Assembly: GCA_900550635.1 (NCBI GenBank)
Contig: URSZ01000012.1
Location: 1 to 31,377 of the forward strand
Source: an uncultured Prevotella sp.
GTDB lineage: Bacteria > Bacteroidota > Bacteroidia > Bacteroidales > Bacteroidaceae
Length of the DNA stretch: 31,377 nucleotides
Direction of reading: 5' to 3'
Positions 1 through 7,446 of the stretch are shown one piece after another. Made by a program: the position numbers and the translations under genes. The notes under the pieces are model-generated. The model made no database searches. It was given only the letters and a program-made list of their open reading frames with translations, and was not told the DNA's origin. The stretch's first letter is position 1. The number at the start of each line of letters is the position of its first letter.

Positions 1-131
1 TTGCGTGTCTCCATTATGTCGGGGCGCAGGGCAGTGTTGTTGGCAAAGAATGCTATAATGCAGAATACGGCAAGCATGATGTGCCTGCGCCGGTTTGCAA
101 TGGCTTGTGTTGGAGTGTAGGTTGTTCCCAT
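1..131 (-). CDS. N-terminal fragment of a probable membrane glycosyltransferase (ArnT/GT39-like), cut by the window start
   Basis: Reading the minus strand from an ATG at 131 gives 43 uninterrupted codons to the window edge. The start is basic (three consecutive arginines near residues 14-16), followed by a hydrophobic segment (HIMLAVFCIIAFFANN) and then ALRPDIMETR. A first membrane helix followed by a P-D-I-M-E-x-R motif is how I remember ArnT-like and other GT39-family lipid-linked sugar transferases of Bacteroidetes beginning. In that family the acidic residues just after the first helix belong to the active-site loop. Only the first ~8% of such a protein would be visible, so the family call is an inference; that this is a real start is better supported. 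It could instead be another polytopic membrane protein. It lies downstream of, and in the same direction as, the C1 peptidase gene, 300 bp away, with a repeat array in between. Confidence 0.5.
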   Translation of the reverse strand, partial: MGTTYTPTQAIANRRRHIMLAVFCIIAFFANNTALRPDIMETR

Positions 132-284
132 GTCGTTTAGCTTGTGCCTTGCCTGTTTGCGGCGTAGCTTAGGCGGCGGTGGTATGTTCGTGGTTTTCCC
201 GGGGGGTGCAGTTTTGTGCGGGCCGGCGTGGCCGGCTTTGCGGTTTTTGTCTGTATCGCGGGGTGTTCTGTTGGAGGCGGTAAA

Positions 285-347
285 AAATATGTCAGACATA
301 ATTTGAAATATGTCAGACATATTTTAAAATATCTCAGAGATAATTCC
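285..347. repeat. 21-bp modular repeat array 1 (three units)
   Basis: Three units start at 285, 306 and 327, exactly 21 bp apart. The first two have the dyad core GTCAGAC inside TAT...ATA. The third has CTCAGAG, in which both arms changed so that the dyad is kept, and ends ATAATT. The left flank is GGAGGCGG then an A-run; the right flank is T-rich then GCTGCGGG. The array lies 84 bp beyond the stop of the C1 peptidase gene and upstream of the glycosyltransferase start. The rest of the 132-430 gap shows no gene. An 8-bp inverted pair (368-375 with 406-413) is present, but no T-run follows it on the minus strand. Confidence 0.9.
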
Positions 348-430
348 TTTTTGCTGCGGGAAGTTTTTTCACCCGTCCGGGCCGCGGTTTGCGCCGTGCC
401 CCGTTCGGGTGAATATTGTGCTTCGTTTGT

Positions 431-1612
431 TTACTTAATGCCTAATTTCTTTGCTATGTCCTTAGGCAGGGCGTCCTTGTGGATGAGAATGTTTATGGTT
501 TTGTAGGCAACGAATGGTTTTGAGGCGTAGAACATGCCTTTGTATTTGCCGTAGTCTCCCCATGAATTCTTTACCATGAAGTATTCCTTGCCTTCGTTGT
601 CCTTGGCCAGTCCGTAGATTACCATTCCGTGGTCGTCGGTGGTTTCCCAGTTGTCGTAAGCAGCCTGACGCATTTCCTGGGTTATGGTTTTTTCGCCTTT
701 TGCGGTCACGGAGCTTTCAGCCTTGCCGTCGGTTCCCATCCAGCGTGCGGCGTCGCTGTGCGAGAGGTCCTTTTCCTTATCGTTGAGCGGCACGGTTGCA
801 ACGCATGTTTTCGAGCTGAAGCCTTTTTCGCTCACGTCTGAACCCCATGCAAAGGTGTATCCGTTGCGCACGGCATAGTCCATTACTTCCATGAATTCGT
901 TGAGCGGAAGGTTGTAGCTCTGTGCCCAGCGCCAGTTGTCCTGTACCTCTACCACGAACTTCTCGTAGAAGGGATGGTGTGTGAACGAGGTGAGCGACAC
1001 GTAGTCGTCGGGATTGAGGCCGAGCGATTGCGCGAATTCAATCGGAGTGTAGGTTTTTCCCTTGTATTCGAACAACTCGGGCAGTTTGCCGAGGTAGTTG
1101 TCGTAGATAAGGCTCACGTTGTTGGCCCATATCGGCGTAAGTTTTTTCTGCTTGCCCTTTGCGAGTTTTTCAACTACGGCTCCGGCCACGGCGCTTAGCT
1201 CCTCGAAATTGAACAGGCTGTCGCCCTGGAGCGTTCCGGGCTCGGGCATGGCTTCCTGAGGTGCGAGGCCGTAGTGTTTCATGCAGTAAATCACGTCGTA
1301 GAAGCTGCCGCCTTCGGAGAATGATATGTCGCCGTGCAGGCGCACCGAGGCTTTGGCGCGGTCTACCATGGTGTGGTGCACCACGAACGACTCGCACAGG
1401 TCGTACTCGCCTTTTCCGAGGCGCAGGAGTTCGGCCTCGAGGAATCCGAGCGAGGAGTAGCACCAGCATGTGCCCGAACGGTTCTGGTCTTTTATCGAAG
1501 TGATTGGGTTTTCTTTTACAACTGTAAAGGTGATACTGTCGTTTGTTGCGGCGAATGCGGTGCTAACGGAAACTGAAAGTAGCAGCGCGGCCGCAAATAG
1601 GTTCTTTTTCAT
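431..1612 (-). CDS. Secreted C1B-family cysteine peptidase (bleomycin hydrolase/PepC-like)
   Basis: This 393-residue protein has an N-terminal signal peptide (MKKNLFAAALLLSVSVSTAFA, cleavage near residues 21-22), so it is probably periplasmic. The papain-fold catalytic set is visible. The oxyanion glutamine and nucleophile are in KDQNRSGTCWCYSS (Q43, C49), the histidine in DDHGMVIYG, and the asparagine in VKNSWGDYG near the C-terminus. Family knowledge: C1B peptidases (bleomycin hydrolase, PepC) are oligomeric aminopeptidases, normally about 450 residues and cytoplasmic. This one is shorter and exported, as many Bacteroidales versions are. It follows the Xaa-Pro aminopeptidase gene after 45 bp on the same strand, so the two probably form a peptide-degradation operon. 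The start is set by the signal peptide. The exact substrate cannot be read from the sequence. Confidence 0.87.
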   Translation of the reverse strand: MKKNLFAAALLLSVSVSTAFAATNDSITFTVVKENPITSIKDQNRSGTCWCYSSLGFLEAELLRLGKGEYDLCESFVVHHTMVDRAKASVRLHGDISFSEGGSFYDVIYCMKHYGLAPQEAMPEPGTLQGDSLFNFEELSAVAGAVVEKLAKGKQKKLTPIWANNVSLIYDNYLGKLPELFEYKGKTYTPIEFAQSLGLNPDDYVSLTSFTHHPFYEKFVVEVQDNWRWAQSYNLPLNEFMEVMDYAVRNGYTFAWGSDVSEKGFSSKTCVATVPLNDKEKDLSHSDAARWMGTDGKAESSVTAKGEKTITQEMRQAAYDNWETTDDHGMVIYGLAKDNEGKEYFMVKNSWGDYGKYKGMFYASKPFVAYKTINILIHKDALPKDIAKKLGIK

Positions 1613-1657
1613 TTTTCTTCAGTTTATGTTTGGTTTGTTTTTGATTGTCCGGTTGTT

Positions 1658-3052
1658 TTATCTGTTGCGCATGAATTCTTCCACGTCGTCGGCGTGGTAT
1701 GGTATGAGTCTTTCGCCAATGAAGCGGCAGCCGTCGTCGGTGATTAGCAGGTCGTCCTCTATGCGTATGCCTCCGAAGTCGCGGTATTCGTCAATCTTGT
1801 CGAAGTTGAGGAAGTCGGCGTTTGTGCGTTCCTTGCGCCACAGGTCTATGAGGTCGGGTATGAAGTAGATTCCCGGTTCGTCGGTAACCACGAAGCCTTT
1901 CTTGAGCCGCCGTCCGAAACGCAGGGCGTTGGTGCCGAACTGTTCCGAGGGGCGTACCTCGTTGTCGAAGCCCACGTACACTTGTCCGAGGCCTTCCATG
2001 TCGTGCACGTCCATTCCCATCATGTGTCCGAGGCCGTGTGGCAGGAACAGGGCGTGTGCTCCGGCGGCTACGGCGTCGTCGGTGTTGCCGCGCATTAGGC
2101 CGAGGTCTTTGAGGCGCTCGGTTATGTGGCGGCACACGGCAAAGTGTACGTCGCGGTATTTTACTTCGGGCTTGGCGAGCTGCAGGGCCAGGTCGTGGCA
2201 CTCTTCTACTATGGTGTAGATGTCGCGTTGCTTTTGGGTGAATGTGCCGCTTATCGGTGTGGTGCGCGTGTTGTCGGAGCAATAGTTGTTGTTGGTTTCC
2301 GCGCCTGCGTCGACGAGCAGCAGTCGTCCGGCTTCCAACTTGCGCGGGCTGGGGTAGCCGTGGAGTATTTCGCCGTGCATGGTTACGATACTCGGGAACG
2401 ACACCATGCACCCGTATGAGGAGGCTATGCCGTCGAGCACGCCGCCTATGTATTGTTCGGTGGTTTCGGGGCTGCACAGGCGCATGGCTGCGGTGTGCAT
2501 TTCGTAGCCAATTCGGGCAGCGCGTTCGAGCTCGGCTATTTCTTCTTCGCTTTTGGTGCTGCGCAGTTTTACTACGGCGTCGATGAGTTTCCTTGAGGCG
2601 GCTTCCTTTTGCACTGCGGGGTGCAGGCCGAGGAGGTCCATTATCTGGATTTTGGTGTCGAAGCGGTAGGGCGGCAGGAAGTGTATTTCCTGTCCGGAGG
2701 ATTTGGCCGCGTCTACTATGTTCTGTAGCTCACGCATTTTTGCGGTGCGCGCAACGCCTGCGCGTGCGGCCATTTCGCCCACGCTTGTTACGGAGCCGTA
2801 CCATACTATGTCGTCGATGTCGATTTCATCGCCCACGAAGTACTCGCGGTCGTTGTCAACGTCGATTACTCCCACAAGGCCGTCCCTCTGCCAGCCGAAG
2901 AAGTAGAGGAACGTGCTGTCCTGGCGGAACTTGTAGGCATTGGCTGGGTAGTTTGCGGGGCTGTCGTTGTTGCCGAAAATCAGTATCAGGCCGCTTTCCG
3001 TTAACTTTTTCAGTTCGGCGCGGCGCGTTATGTATGTTTCCTTGCTGAACAT
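1658..3052 (-). CDS. pepP: Xaa-Pro aminopeptidase (M24B, aminopeptidase P)
   Basis: This 464-residue metallopeptidase should remove N-terminal residues preceding proline. An aminopeptidase-P N-terminal domain fills roughly residues 1-160, followed by a pita-bread catalytic domain. Predicted dinuclear metal ligands are visible: D248 and D260 in VDAGAETNNNYCSDNTRT, H343 in PHGLGHMMG, E392 in TDEPGIY, and the Glu of GIRIEDDL near the C-terminus. No signal peptide is seen, so it is probably cytoplasmic. The start at 3052 (MFSKETY) is preferred over an in-frame ATG at 3091. The -7 promoter box CAAAGTTA (read on plus) at 3089-3096 would overlap the longer version, and the longer N-terminus does not resemble the family. 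The C1 peptidase gene follows 45 bp downstream, so co-transcription is likely. Confidence 0.9.
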   Translation of the reverse strand: MFSKETYITRRAELKKLTESGLILIFGNNDSPANYPANAYKFRQDSTFLYFFGWQRDGLVGVIDVDNDREYFVGDEIDIDDIVWYGSVTSVGEMAARAGVARTAKMRELQNIVDAAKSSGQEIHFLPPYRFDTKIQIMDLLGLHPAVQKEAASRKLIDAVVKLRSTKSEEEIAELERAARIGYEMHTAAMRLCSPETTEQYIGGVLDGIASSYGCMVSFPSIVTMHGEILHGYPSPRKLEAGRLLLVDAGAETNNNYCSDNTRTTPISGTFTQKQRDIYTIVEECHDLALQLAKPEVKYRDVHFAVCRHITERLKDLGLMRGNTDDAVAAGAHALFLPHGLGHMMGMDVHDMEGLGQVYVGFDNEVRPSEQFGTNALRFGRRLKKGFVVTDEPGIYFIPDLIDLWRKERTNADFLNFDKIDEYRDFGGIRIEDDLLITDDGCRFIGERLIPYHADDVEEFMRNR

Positions 3053-3088
3053 GACCCAATATTTTAAGAATGAGTTGAAAAAACCGTA

Positions 3089-3096
3089 CAAAGTTA
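3089..3096 (-). promoter_or_regulatory. Bacteroidetes -7 box for the pepP / C1 peptidase operon
   Basis: The minus-strand sequence is TAACTTTG, matching the TAnnTTTG consensus of the Bacteroidetes primary sigma factor. It lies about 37 bp upstream of the chosen pepP start. I found no clear -33 TTTG at the usual distance, so this is a motif-only call. Confidence 0.42.
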
Positions 3097-3252
3097 CGAA
3101 TTATTTCGTACTTGCGCCACTATTGTTTGAGCAAGGTTGTTTTTTAACGGGTGGCGTGCCAAACTTGCTTGAATGTAAACGGATGTTAAAAATATTTGGC
3201 GTTAAAAATCCTTTGCAAAGGGCGTGTTTTTTGCCACATGGGACGTAGGAAA

Positions 3253-3315
3253 AAATATGTCCGACCTTTTTTGAAATTCAAGGCACATATTTTGAAATAT
3301 GTCAGACCTATTTTC
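3253..3315. repeat. 21-bp modular repeat array 2 (three units)
   Basis: Units start at 3253, 3274 and 3295, exactly 21 bp apart. The cores are GTCCGACC, CAAGGCAC and GTCAGACC. Two cores have lost symmetry in the right arm (GACC instead of GACA), and the middle one is the reverse complement of the GTGCCTTG core type. The left flank is GGACGTAGG then an A-run; the right flank is TTTTCGGG. The array lies beyond the TlpA-like gene's terminator (3424-3457) and about 200 bp upstream of the pepP start. The 3053-3475 gap holds this array, the terminator and the pepP promoter, and no gene that I can support. Confidence 0.9.
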
Positions 3316-3418
3316 GGGCGTGCGAAACGTGCATGAACAAAGGCTTTTTGCGGCGCGCTCAGCGTGTGCGGAAAATTTATGATTGGTTTACATTATTTAT
3401 GTTTTGTTTGCGCGTGCG

Positions 3419-3458
3419 TAAAAACAATGCCCCGCTCCTTCCGGGGCGGGGCATTGTG
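3419..3458 (-). terminator. Rho-independent terminator of the TlpA-like gene
   Basis: An inverted repeat pairs ACAATGCCCCGC (3424-3435) with GCGGGGCATTGT (3446-3457) around a 10-nt loop. On the minus strand the stem runs straight into a T-run (TTGTTTTTACG). It lies about 20 bp past the stop codon of the minus-strand gene at 3476. Confidence 0.85.
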
Positions 3459-3475
3459 TGTTTCTGTGCTGTTGG

Positions 3476-4030
3476 TTATTTCTTCAGTGCTTCGTCGAGT
3501 ATGGGTTTAATGACCTCGTTGCCGGGGTATCCTCCCATTGTGAAGTTCGAGAAGGCCGTGCTTCCGTCTTTGTTTATCACCTTGTAAACGGGTATGCCGG
3601 GTATTCCCTGTTCTCTCATGAGTGTTTCCCACTGTGCGTTGGTAAGGCGGTAGTGGTCGCCGTGAATGTTTGGAATCATGTCGTTCCAGTTCTTTTCGGG
3701 CGACGTTTCGCCTGTGATGTACACAAACTTCACGCCTTTTTCGATGTATCCGGGTTTTATGGAATCGATAACCGTCATGGCGCGGCGGCAGGGCGGGCAC
3801 CATGTTGCCCACACGTCAATGAGCGTTACGCTTCCTGCGTATTCTTTCTCGATTGCCTGCAGTATGTTGCTCGTAATGGCTGTTGGCAGTGTCTTTACCG
3901 TGTAGCCTGCATTGGCTGCGGGTTGTGCTGCGGCGGTTTCTTTCTTTTCGGGTGCAGCGTTCTTTTTCTGCGCGCACGAGGGCAATCCTAACATTGCGAC
4001 GCACATGACGAGGAAGATTGTCTTTTTCAT
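3476..4030 (-). CDS. TlpA/ResA-like thioredoxin-fold lipoprotein
   Basis: This 184-residue protein has a lipoprotein signal peptide with lipobox LPSC (lipidated Cys at residue 19), followed by a low-complexity Ala/Lys/Gln linker (about 20-42). A single thioredoxin-like domain then carries the redox motif WCPPC (CPPC at 78-81) and a cis-proline loop GIPGIPVY. Family knowledge: TlpA/ResA proteins reduce or exchange disulfides in exported proteins, for example in cytochrome c maturation or redox homeostasis. Bacteroidales encode many such lipoproteins, and the specific partner is not evident here. It appears to be a single-gene unit, with its own promoter box at 4138-4145 and terminator at 3419-3458, divergent from argF'. 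Motif support is strong; the physiological role is an inference. Confidence 0.87.
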   Translation of the reverse strand: MKKTIFLVMCVAMLGLPSCAQKKNAAPEKKETAAAQPAANAGYTVKTLPTAITSNILQAIEKEYAGSVTLIDVWATWCPPCRRAMTVIDSIKPGYIEKGVKFVYITGETSPEKNWNDMIPNIHGDHYRLTNAQWETLMREQGIPGIPVYKVINKDGSTAFSNFTMGGYPGNEVIKPILDEALKK

Positions 4031-4137
4031 GCTGTTTTGTTTTTAGTGGATTTGCTTCCTTTTTTATGGTACGGAAATGCGGGTGTCGGCATTTTCTTCC
4101 GGCTTTAAGGTGTAGCATTCATCCGGTTTTACACGTG

Positions 4138-4145
4138 CAAAGATA
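4138..4145 (-). promoter_or_regulatory. -7 box for the TlpA-like gene
   Basis: The minus-strand reading is TATCTTTG (CAAAGATA on plus), an exact TAnnTTTG match about 108 bp upstream of the minus-strand start. No convincing -33 element is seen. Confidence 0.42.
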
Positions 4146-4186
4146 CGTTTTTCTGCAATAATGGAGCTTCTTTTGCGCGAAACGTT

Positions 4187-4194
4187 TAACTTTG
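4187..4194 (+). promoter_or_regulatory. -7 box for argF'
   Basis: TAACTTTG matches TAnnTTTG and lies 61 bp upstream of the ATG at 4256. It sits only about 40 bp from the oppositely facing box at 4138-4145, so the TlpA-like gene and argF' share a compact divergent control region. A TTTG at 4172-4175 is too close to be a standard -33 element. Confidence 0.42.
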
Positions 4195-4255
4195 TCAGTG
4201 CGTTGCCCTGTGTATTGCAATGCGTGAATGTGTTTTACCAAGAAACAACTTACAT

Positions 4256-5218
4256 ATGAAAACATTTCTTTATCCTTCCGACCTCGGCAACCTCGAGAGC
4301 GCGCTCCAGGAAGCCAAAATGGTGAAAAACGACCATTACTGCTTTGAAAAACTCGGCCGCCACCGCACGGCGTTGCTGATATTTTTCAACAACAGCTTGC
4401 GCACGCGCCTGAGCACGCAGAAAGCCGCACAGAACTTGGGCATGAACGTTATTGTGCTCGATGTGAACCAGGGCGCATGGAAACTCGAGACGGAGCGCGG
4501 CGTGGTGATGGACGGCGACAAGAGCGAGCACCTGCTCGAAGCCATACCGGTAATGGGTAGTTATGCCGACATAATTGGCGTTCGCACGTTTGCACGCTTC
4601 GAAAGCCGTGAGGCCGACTATAGCGAAAGCATATTGCAGCAGTTCATAAAGCACAGCGGCCGCCCGGTGTTCTCCATGGAAAGCGCTACGGTGCACCCGT
4701 TGCAGGCTTTTGCCGACCTCATTACGATAGAGGAGTACAAGAAAAAGCCGCGCCCCAAGGTGGTCATGTCGTGGGCGCCGCATCCCCGCGCATTGCCGCA
4801 GGCCGTGCCCAACAGCTTTGCGCAATGGATGAATGCGGCCGACGTGGATTTCGTAATAACTCACCCCGAAGGCTACGAGCTCGACCCTAAGTTCGTGGGC
4901 AACGCACGTGTGGAGTACGACCAGATGAAGGCGCTCGAAGGTGCCGATTTCGTTTACGCTAAGAACTGGAGCTGCCCCGGCGTTACACGTCCGGAGGACT
5001 ACGGAAAGGTCATATCGAAGGATATGAACTGGACTATCGACAGCAAGCACATGGCCGTTACCGACAATGCTTATTTCATGCACTGCCTGCCCGTGCGCAG
5101 AAACATGATAGTTACCGATGACGTTATAGAAGCTCCCACCTCGATTGTCATTCCCGAGGCCGCAAACCGCGAGATTTCGGCAACGGTGGTACTTAAACGA
5201 ATGCTCGAAGCCTTATAA
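4256..5218 (+). CDS. argF': N-acyl-L-ornithine carbamoyltransferase (probably N-succinylornithine specific)
   Basis: This 320-residue enzyme of arginine synthesis transfers a carbamoyl group to an acylated ornithine. The transcarbamylase carbamoyl-phosphate loop is visible as NNSLRTRLSTQ (residues 45-55), with the C-terminal substrate loop HCLPVRRN and the family-specific segment NQGAWKLETERG. It matches the Bacteroides N-succinylornithine transcarbamylase type closely rather than ordinary ArgF/OTC. At residue 90, the position that separates succinyl from acetyl specificity (Pro in B. fragilis, Glu92 in Xanthomonas AOTCase), this protein has Ser (DGDKSEH). From published mutagenesis as I remember it, Ser there favours succinylornithine. 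The start at 4256 (MKTFLYPSDL) is chosen over 4220 because it matches the family N-terminus and follows an AT-rich leader. It is a single gene; argH lies 24 kb away. Confidence 0.9.
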   Translation: MKTFLYPSDLGNLESALQEAKMVKNDHYCFEKLGRHRTALLIFFNNSLRTRLSTQKAAQNLGMNVIVLDVNQGAWKLETERGVVMDGDKSEHLLEAIPVMGSYADIIGVRTFARFESREADYSESILQQFIKHSGRPVFSMESATVHPLQAFADLITIEEYKKKPRPKVVMSWAPHPRALPQAVPNSFAQWMNAADVDFVITHPEGYELDPKFVGNARVEYDQMKALEGADFVYAKNWSCPGVTRPEDYGKVISKDMNWTIDSKHMAVTDNAYFMHCLPVRRNMIVTDDVIEAPTSIVIPEAANREISATVVLKRMLEAL

Positions 5219-5225
5219 GCAACGC

Positions 5226-5247
5226 AAACGGCTGCGCGCAGCGTTTT
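5226..5247 (+). terminator. Possible hairpin terminator after argF'
   Basis: The 12-bp perfect palindrome GCTGCGCGCAGC (5231-5242) is flanked by AAAC on the left and GTTTT on the right, giving a stem with one bulged G. It lies just after the argF' stop at 5218. The T-run is short, so this is a moderate call. Confidence 0.45.
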
Positions 5248-5273
5248 ACACTGCGTAAAGCAGGAGCAGCAAC

Positions 5274-5315
5274 AAATGTGTCTGGCATAACAAAAAAAGT
5301 GTCAGACATATTTTT
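5274..5315. repeat. 21-bp modular repeat array 3 (two units, degenerate)
   Basis: Two units start at 5274 and 5295, again 21 bp apart. The first core is GTCTGGC (one mismatch in the dyad) and the second GTCAGAC. I see no third unit in register on either side (5253-5273 or 5316-5336). This is the shortest array and the least flanked by the GGG/CCC borders. It lies 56 bp past the argF' stop and about 290 bp upstream of recJ. The rest of the 5219-5602 gap holds a hairpin and a weak recJ promoter box. Confidence 0.75.
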
Positions 5316-5478
5316 TGTCCTATACCAAACCGCTTTTCATACGAGGCGCGTTTAAACATCTGAATGATAAAAGGCTAACATTTCAGCCGCGGCGCGTTGC
5401 GTCACAAGTAATGGCGATTTTATTTTTGCGGCAAGCATTTATAACATTTCAAAAAGCCTCTCTGTCATATTTTATTCC

Positions 5479-5486
5479 TATCTTTA
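5479..5486 (+). promoter_or_regulatory. Possible -7 box for recJ
   Basis: TATCTTTA differs from TAnnTTTG in only its last base. It lies 116 bp upstream of the recJ start in an AT-rich stretch. No -33 element was recognised. Confidence 0.3.
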
Positions 5487-5602
5487 CAGACTATAATAAA
5501 GCAAACGGGCCGCTTAGGTTAACCTTTCAGTATCGGTGTGCCGTAAGCACACGGTGCGGCCTTGAATAACCAACATACGAAAAAAGAAAATGACAATATA
5601 TA

Positions 5603-7324
5603 ATGAACTACAAATGGAAATACACGCCTCCCGCCCTGGAGGAAAAGGCGGCGGCAGAGGCGTTGGCTGGAGAATTGGGTATTCACCCCATTCTCGGGAG
5701 GCTTCTGCGTGAACGCTGCATAGCTACCGTTGCAGAAGCCAAGAAGTTCTTCCGGCCGCAGCTGTCGGACTTGCACGACCCGTTCCTGATGAACGACATG
5801 CGGCAGGCAGTAAACGCCATAAACAAAGCCATAGGGCGCAAGGAACGGATACTTGTGTTCGGCGATTACGACGTGGACGGCTGTACGGCAGTAACGGTGG
5901 TCTATAAGTTCCTGAGTGAATATTTTTCGAACATAGACTATTACATTCCCGACCGCTACGACGAGGGCTACGGCGTTTCTAAACGCTGTATCGACTATGC
6001 TTGCGAGACGGGCGTGAAGCTTATGATTGTGCTCGACTGCGGAATAAAGGCCGTGAAGGAAGTGGAATATGCTCGCTCTCTCGGGATAGACGTGATTATC
6101 TGCGACCACCACGTGCCCGACGAGGAGCTGCCCGAAGCAATAGCCATACTAAACCCCAAGCGCAAGGACTCCACTTATCCGTTTGCCCACCTGTCGGGCT
6201 GCGGCGTGGGCTTCAAACTCATGCAGGCGTTTGCGCTCAATAACGGAATAGAGTTCAACAAGCTGCTCCCGCTGCTCGACCTTTGCGCGGTGAGCATAGC
6301 AAGCGACATAGTGCCGATAACCGGCGAGAACCGCATTCTTGCCTATCACGGGCTTAGGAGAATTAACAGCAATCCTTCCACCGGGCTCGAGGCAATAATA
6401 GAAATATGCGGGCTTTCCGACAAGGAAATAACCATGAACGACATAGTGTTCAAGCTCGGCCCAAGGCTCAATGCTTCCGGCCGTATGCAGAACGGAAAGG
6501 AAGCCGTGGCGCTGCTGGTGGAGCGAAAGCACGAAAAGGCCGTTGAGATGGCTAACCGCATAAACCTTTATAACGAGGCGCGCAAGGACCTCGACAAACA
6601 AATGACCGAAGAAGCAAACAAGATAGTAGACGGTCTGGAAAATCTCGACAACCTGCGCTCGCTCGTAATATACGATCCGTCATGGCACAAAGGTGTGATA
6701 GGCATTGTGGCTTCGCGTCTTACCGAAATATACTATCGCCCGGCAGTAGTGTTGACTCTTAGCGATAATCTTGCCACAGGTTCGGCGCGTTCAGTGGCCG
6801 GATTCGACATATACAAGGCCGTGGAGAGTTGCCGCGACTTGCTTGAGAACTTCGGCGGGCACACTTATGCTGCCGGCATGTCCATGAAGCCGGATAACGT
6901 GCCTGAATTCAAACGCCGTTTCGAAGAATATGTGGAGCAGCACATAAGCGACGAGCAGACCGAGGCAAGTCTCGACATATCCGCCGTGATAGATTTCAAG
7001 GACATCACCCGCAAGTTCCAGAACGACCTGAAGAAATTCAATCCTTTCGGGCCGGGTAATCCCAAACCGCTTTTTTGCACCCGCCGCGTTTACGATTACG
7101 GCACGAGCAAGGTTGTTGGCCGCGAGCAGGAGCACATAAAGCTCGAGCTTGTAGACAACAAATCGAACAACATAGTAAACGGCATAGCCTTCGGGCAGAG
7201 TTCGCAGGCGCGGTATATCAAGACTAAACGCGCTTTCGACATTTGCTATACCATAGAAGAGAATACCCACCGCCACGGCGAGCTACAGTTGCAGATAGAA
7301 GACATACGCCCGGCCGAAGAATAG
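5603..7324 (+). CDS. recJ: Single-stranded-DNA-specific 5'-3' exonuclease RecJ
   Basis: This 573-residue DHH-superfamily nuclease resects 5' ends in recombination and mismatch or base-excision repair. The DHH domain carries motif I FGDYDVDG (D88, D90, D92), further ligands in IVLDCG (D145), and the signature ICDHH (168-170). The linker holds LNASGRM. The DHHA1 RNA/DNA-binding domain has GGHTYAAGM, and a C-terminal OB-like domain follows. Its length is normal for the family and no signal peptide is present (cytoplasmic). The start at 5603 (MNYKWKY) follows an A-rich leader with no Shine-Dalgarno site, as is usual in Bacteroidetes. recQ follows 122 bp downstream in the same direction. RecQ unwinds DNA that RecJ then degrades, so the pairing is functionally sensible and they may be co-transcribed. 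Confidence 0.95.
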   Translation: MNYKWKYTPPALEEKAAAEALAGELGIHPILGRLLRERCIATVAEAKKFFRPQLSDLHDPFLMNDMRQAVNAINKAIGRKERILVFGDYDVDGCTAVTVVYKFLSEYFSNIDYYIPDRYDEGYGVSKRCIDYACETGVKLMIVLDCGIKAVKEVEYARSLGIDVIICDHHVPDEELPEAIAILNPKRKDSTYPFAHLSGCGVGFKLMQAFALNNGIEFNKLLPLLDLCAVSIASDIVPITGENRILAYHGLRRINSNPSTGLEAIIEICGLSDKEITMNDIVFKLGPRLNASGRMQNGKEAVALLVERKHEKAVEMANRINLYNEARKDLDKQMTEEANKIVDGLENLDNLRSLVIYDPSWHKGVIGIVASRLTEIYYRPAVVLTLSDNLATGSARSVAGFDIYKAVESCRDLLENFGGHTYAAGMSMKPDNVPEFKRRFEEYVEQHISDEQTEASLDISAVIDFKDITRKFQNDLKKFNPFGPGNPKPLFCTRRVYDYGTSKVVGREQEHIKLELVDNKSNNIVNGIAFGQSSQARYIKTKRAFDICYTIEENTHRHGELQLQIEDIRPAEE

Positions 7325-7446
7325 ACTTCCCGCTTGCAACAAGGCATATCGTCCGGCAAAGAAGGCACGTGTCTTGCACGTAAAGGCGCGCCCGCCGCGA
7401 GTGCCGCCAAAAAATGTCTTTTGCAAGGGTGATATACGTTTTTTGA

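Noticed and set aside
285..347. CRISPR-like reading of the repeat arrays
   Set aside because: Units abut with no unique spacers, arrays have two to four units, and no cas gene is nearby.
368..413. Terminator after the C1 peptidase gene
   Set aside because: An 8-bp inverted pair exists (TTCACCCG with CGGGTGAA), but on the minus strand it is followed by A's, not a T-run, and the loop is long.
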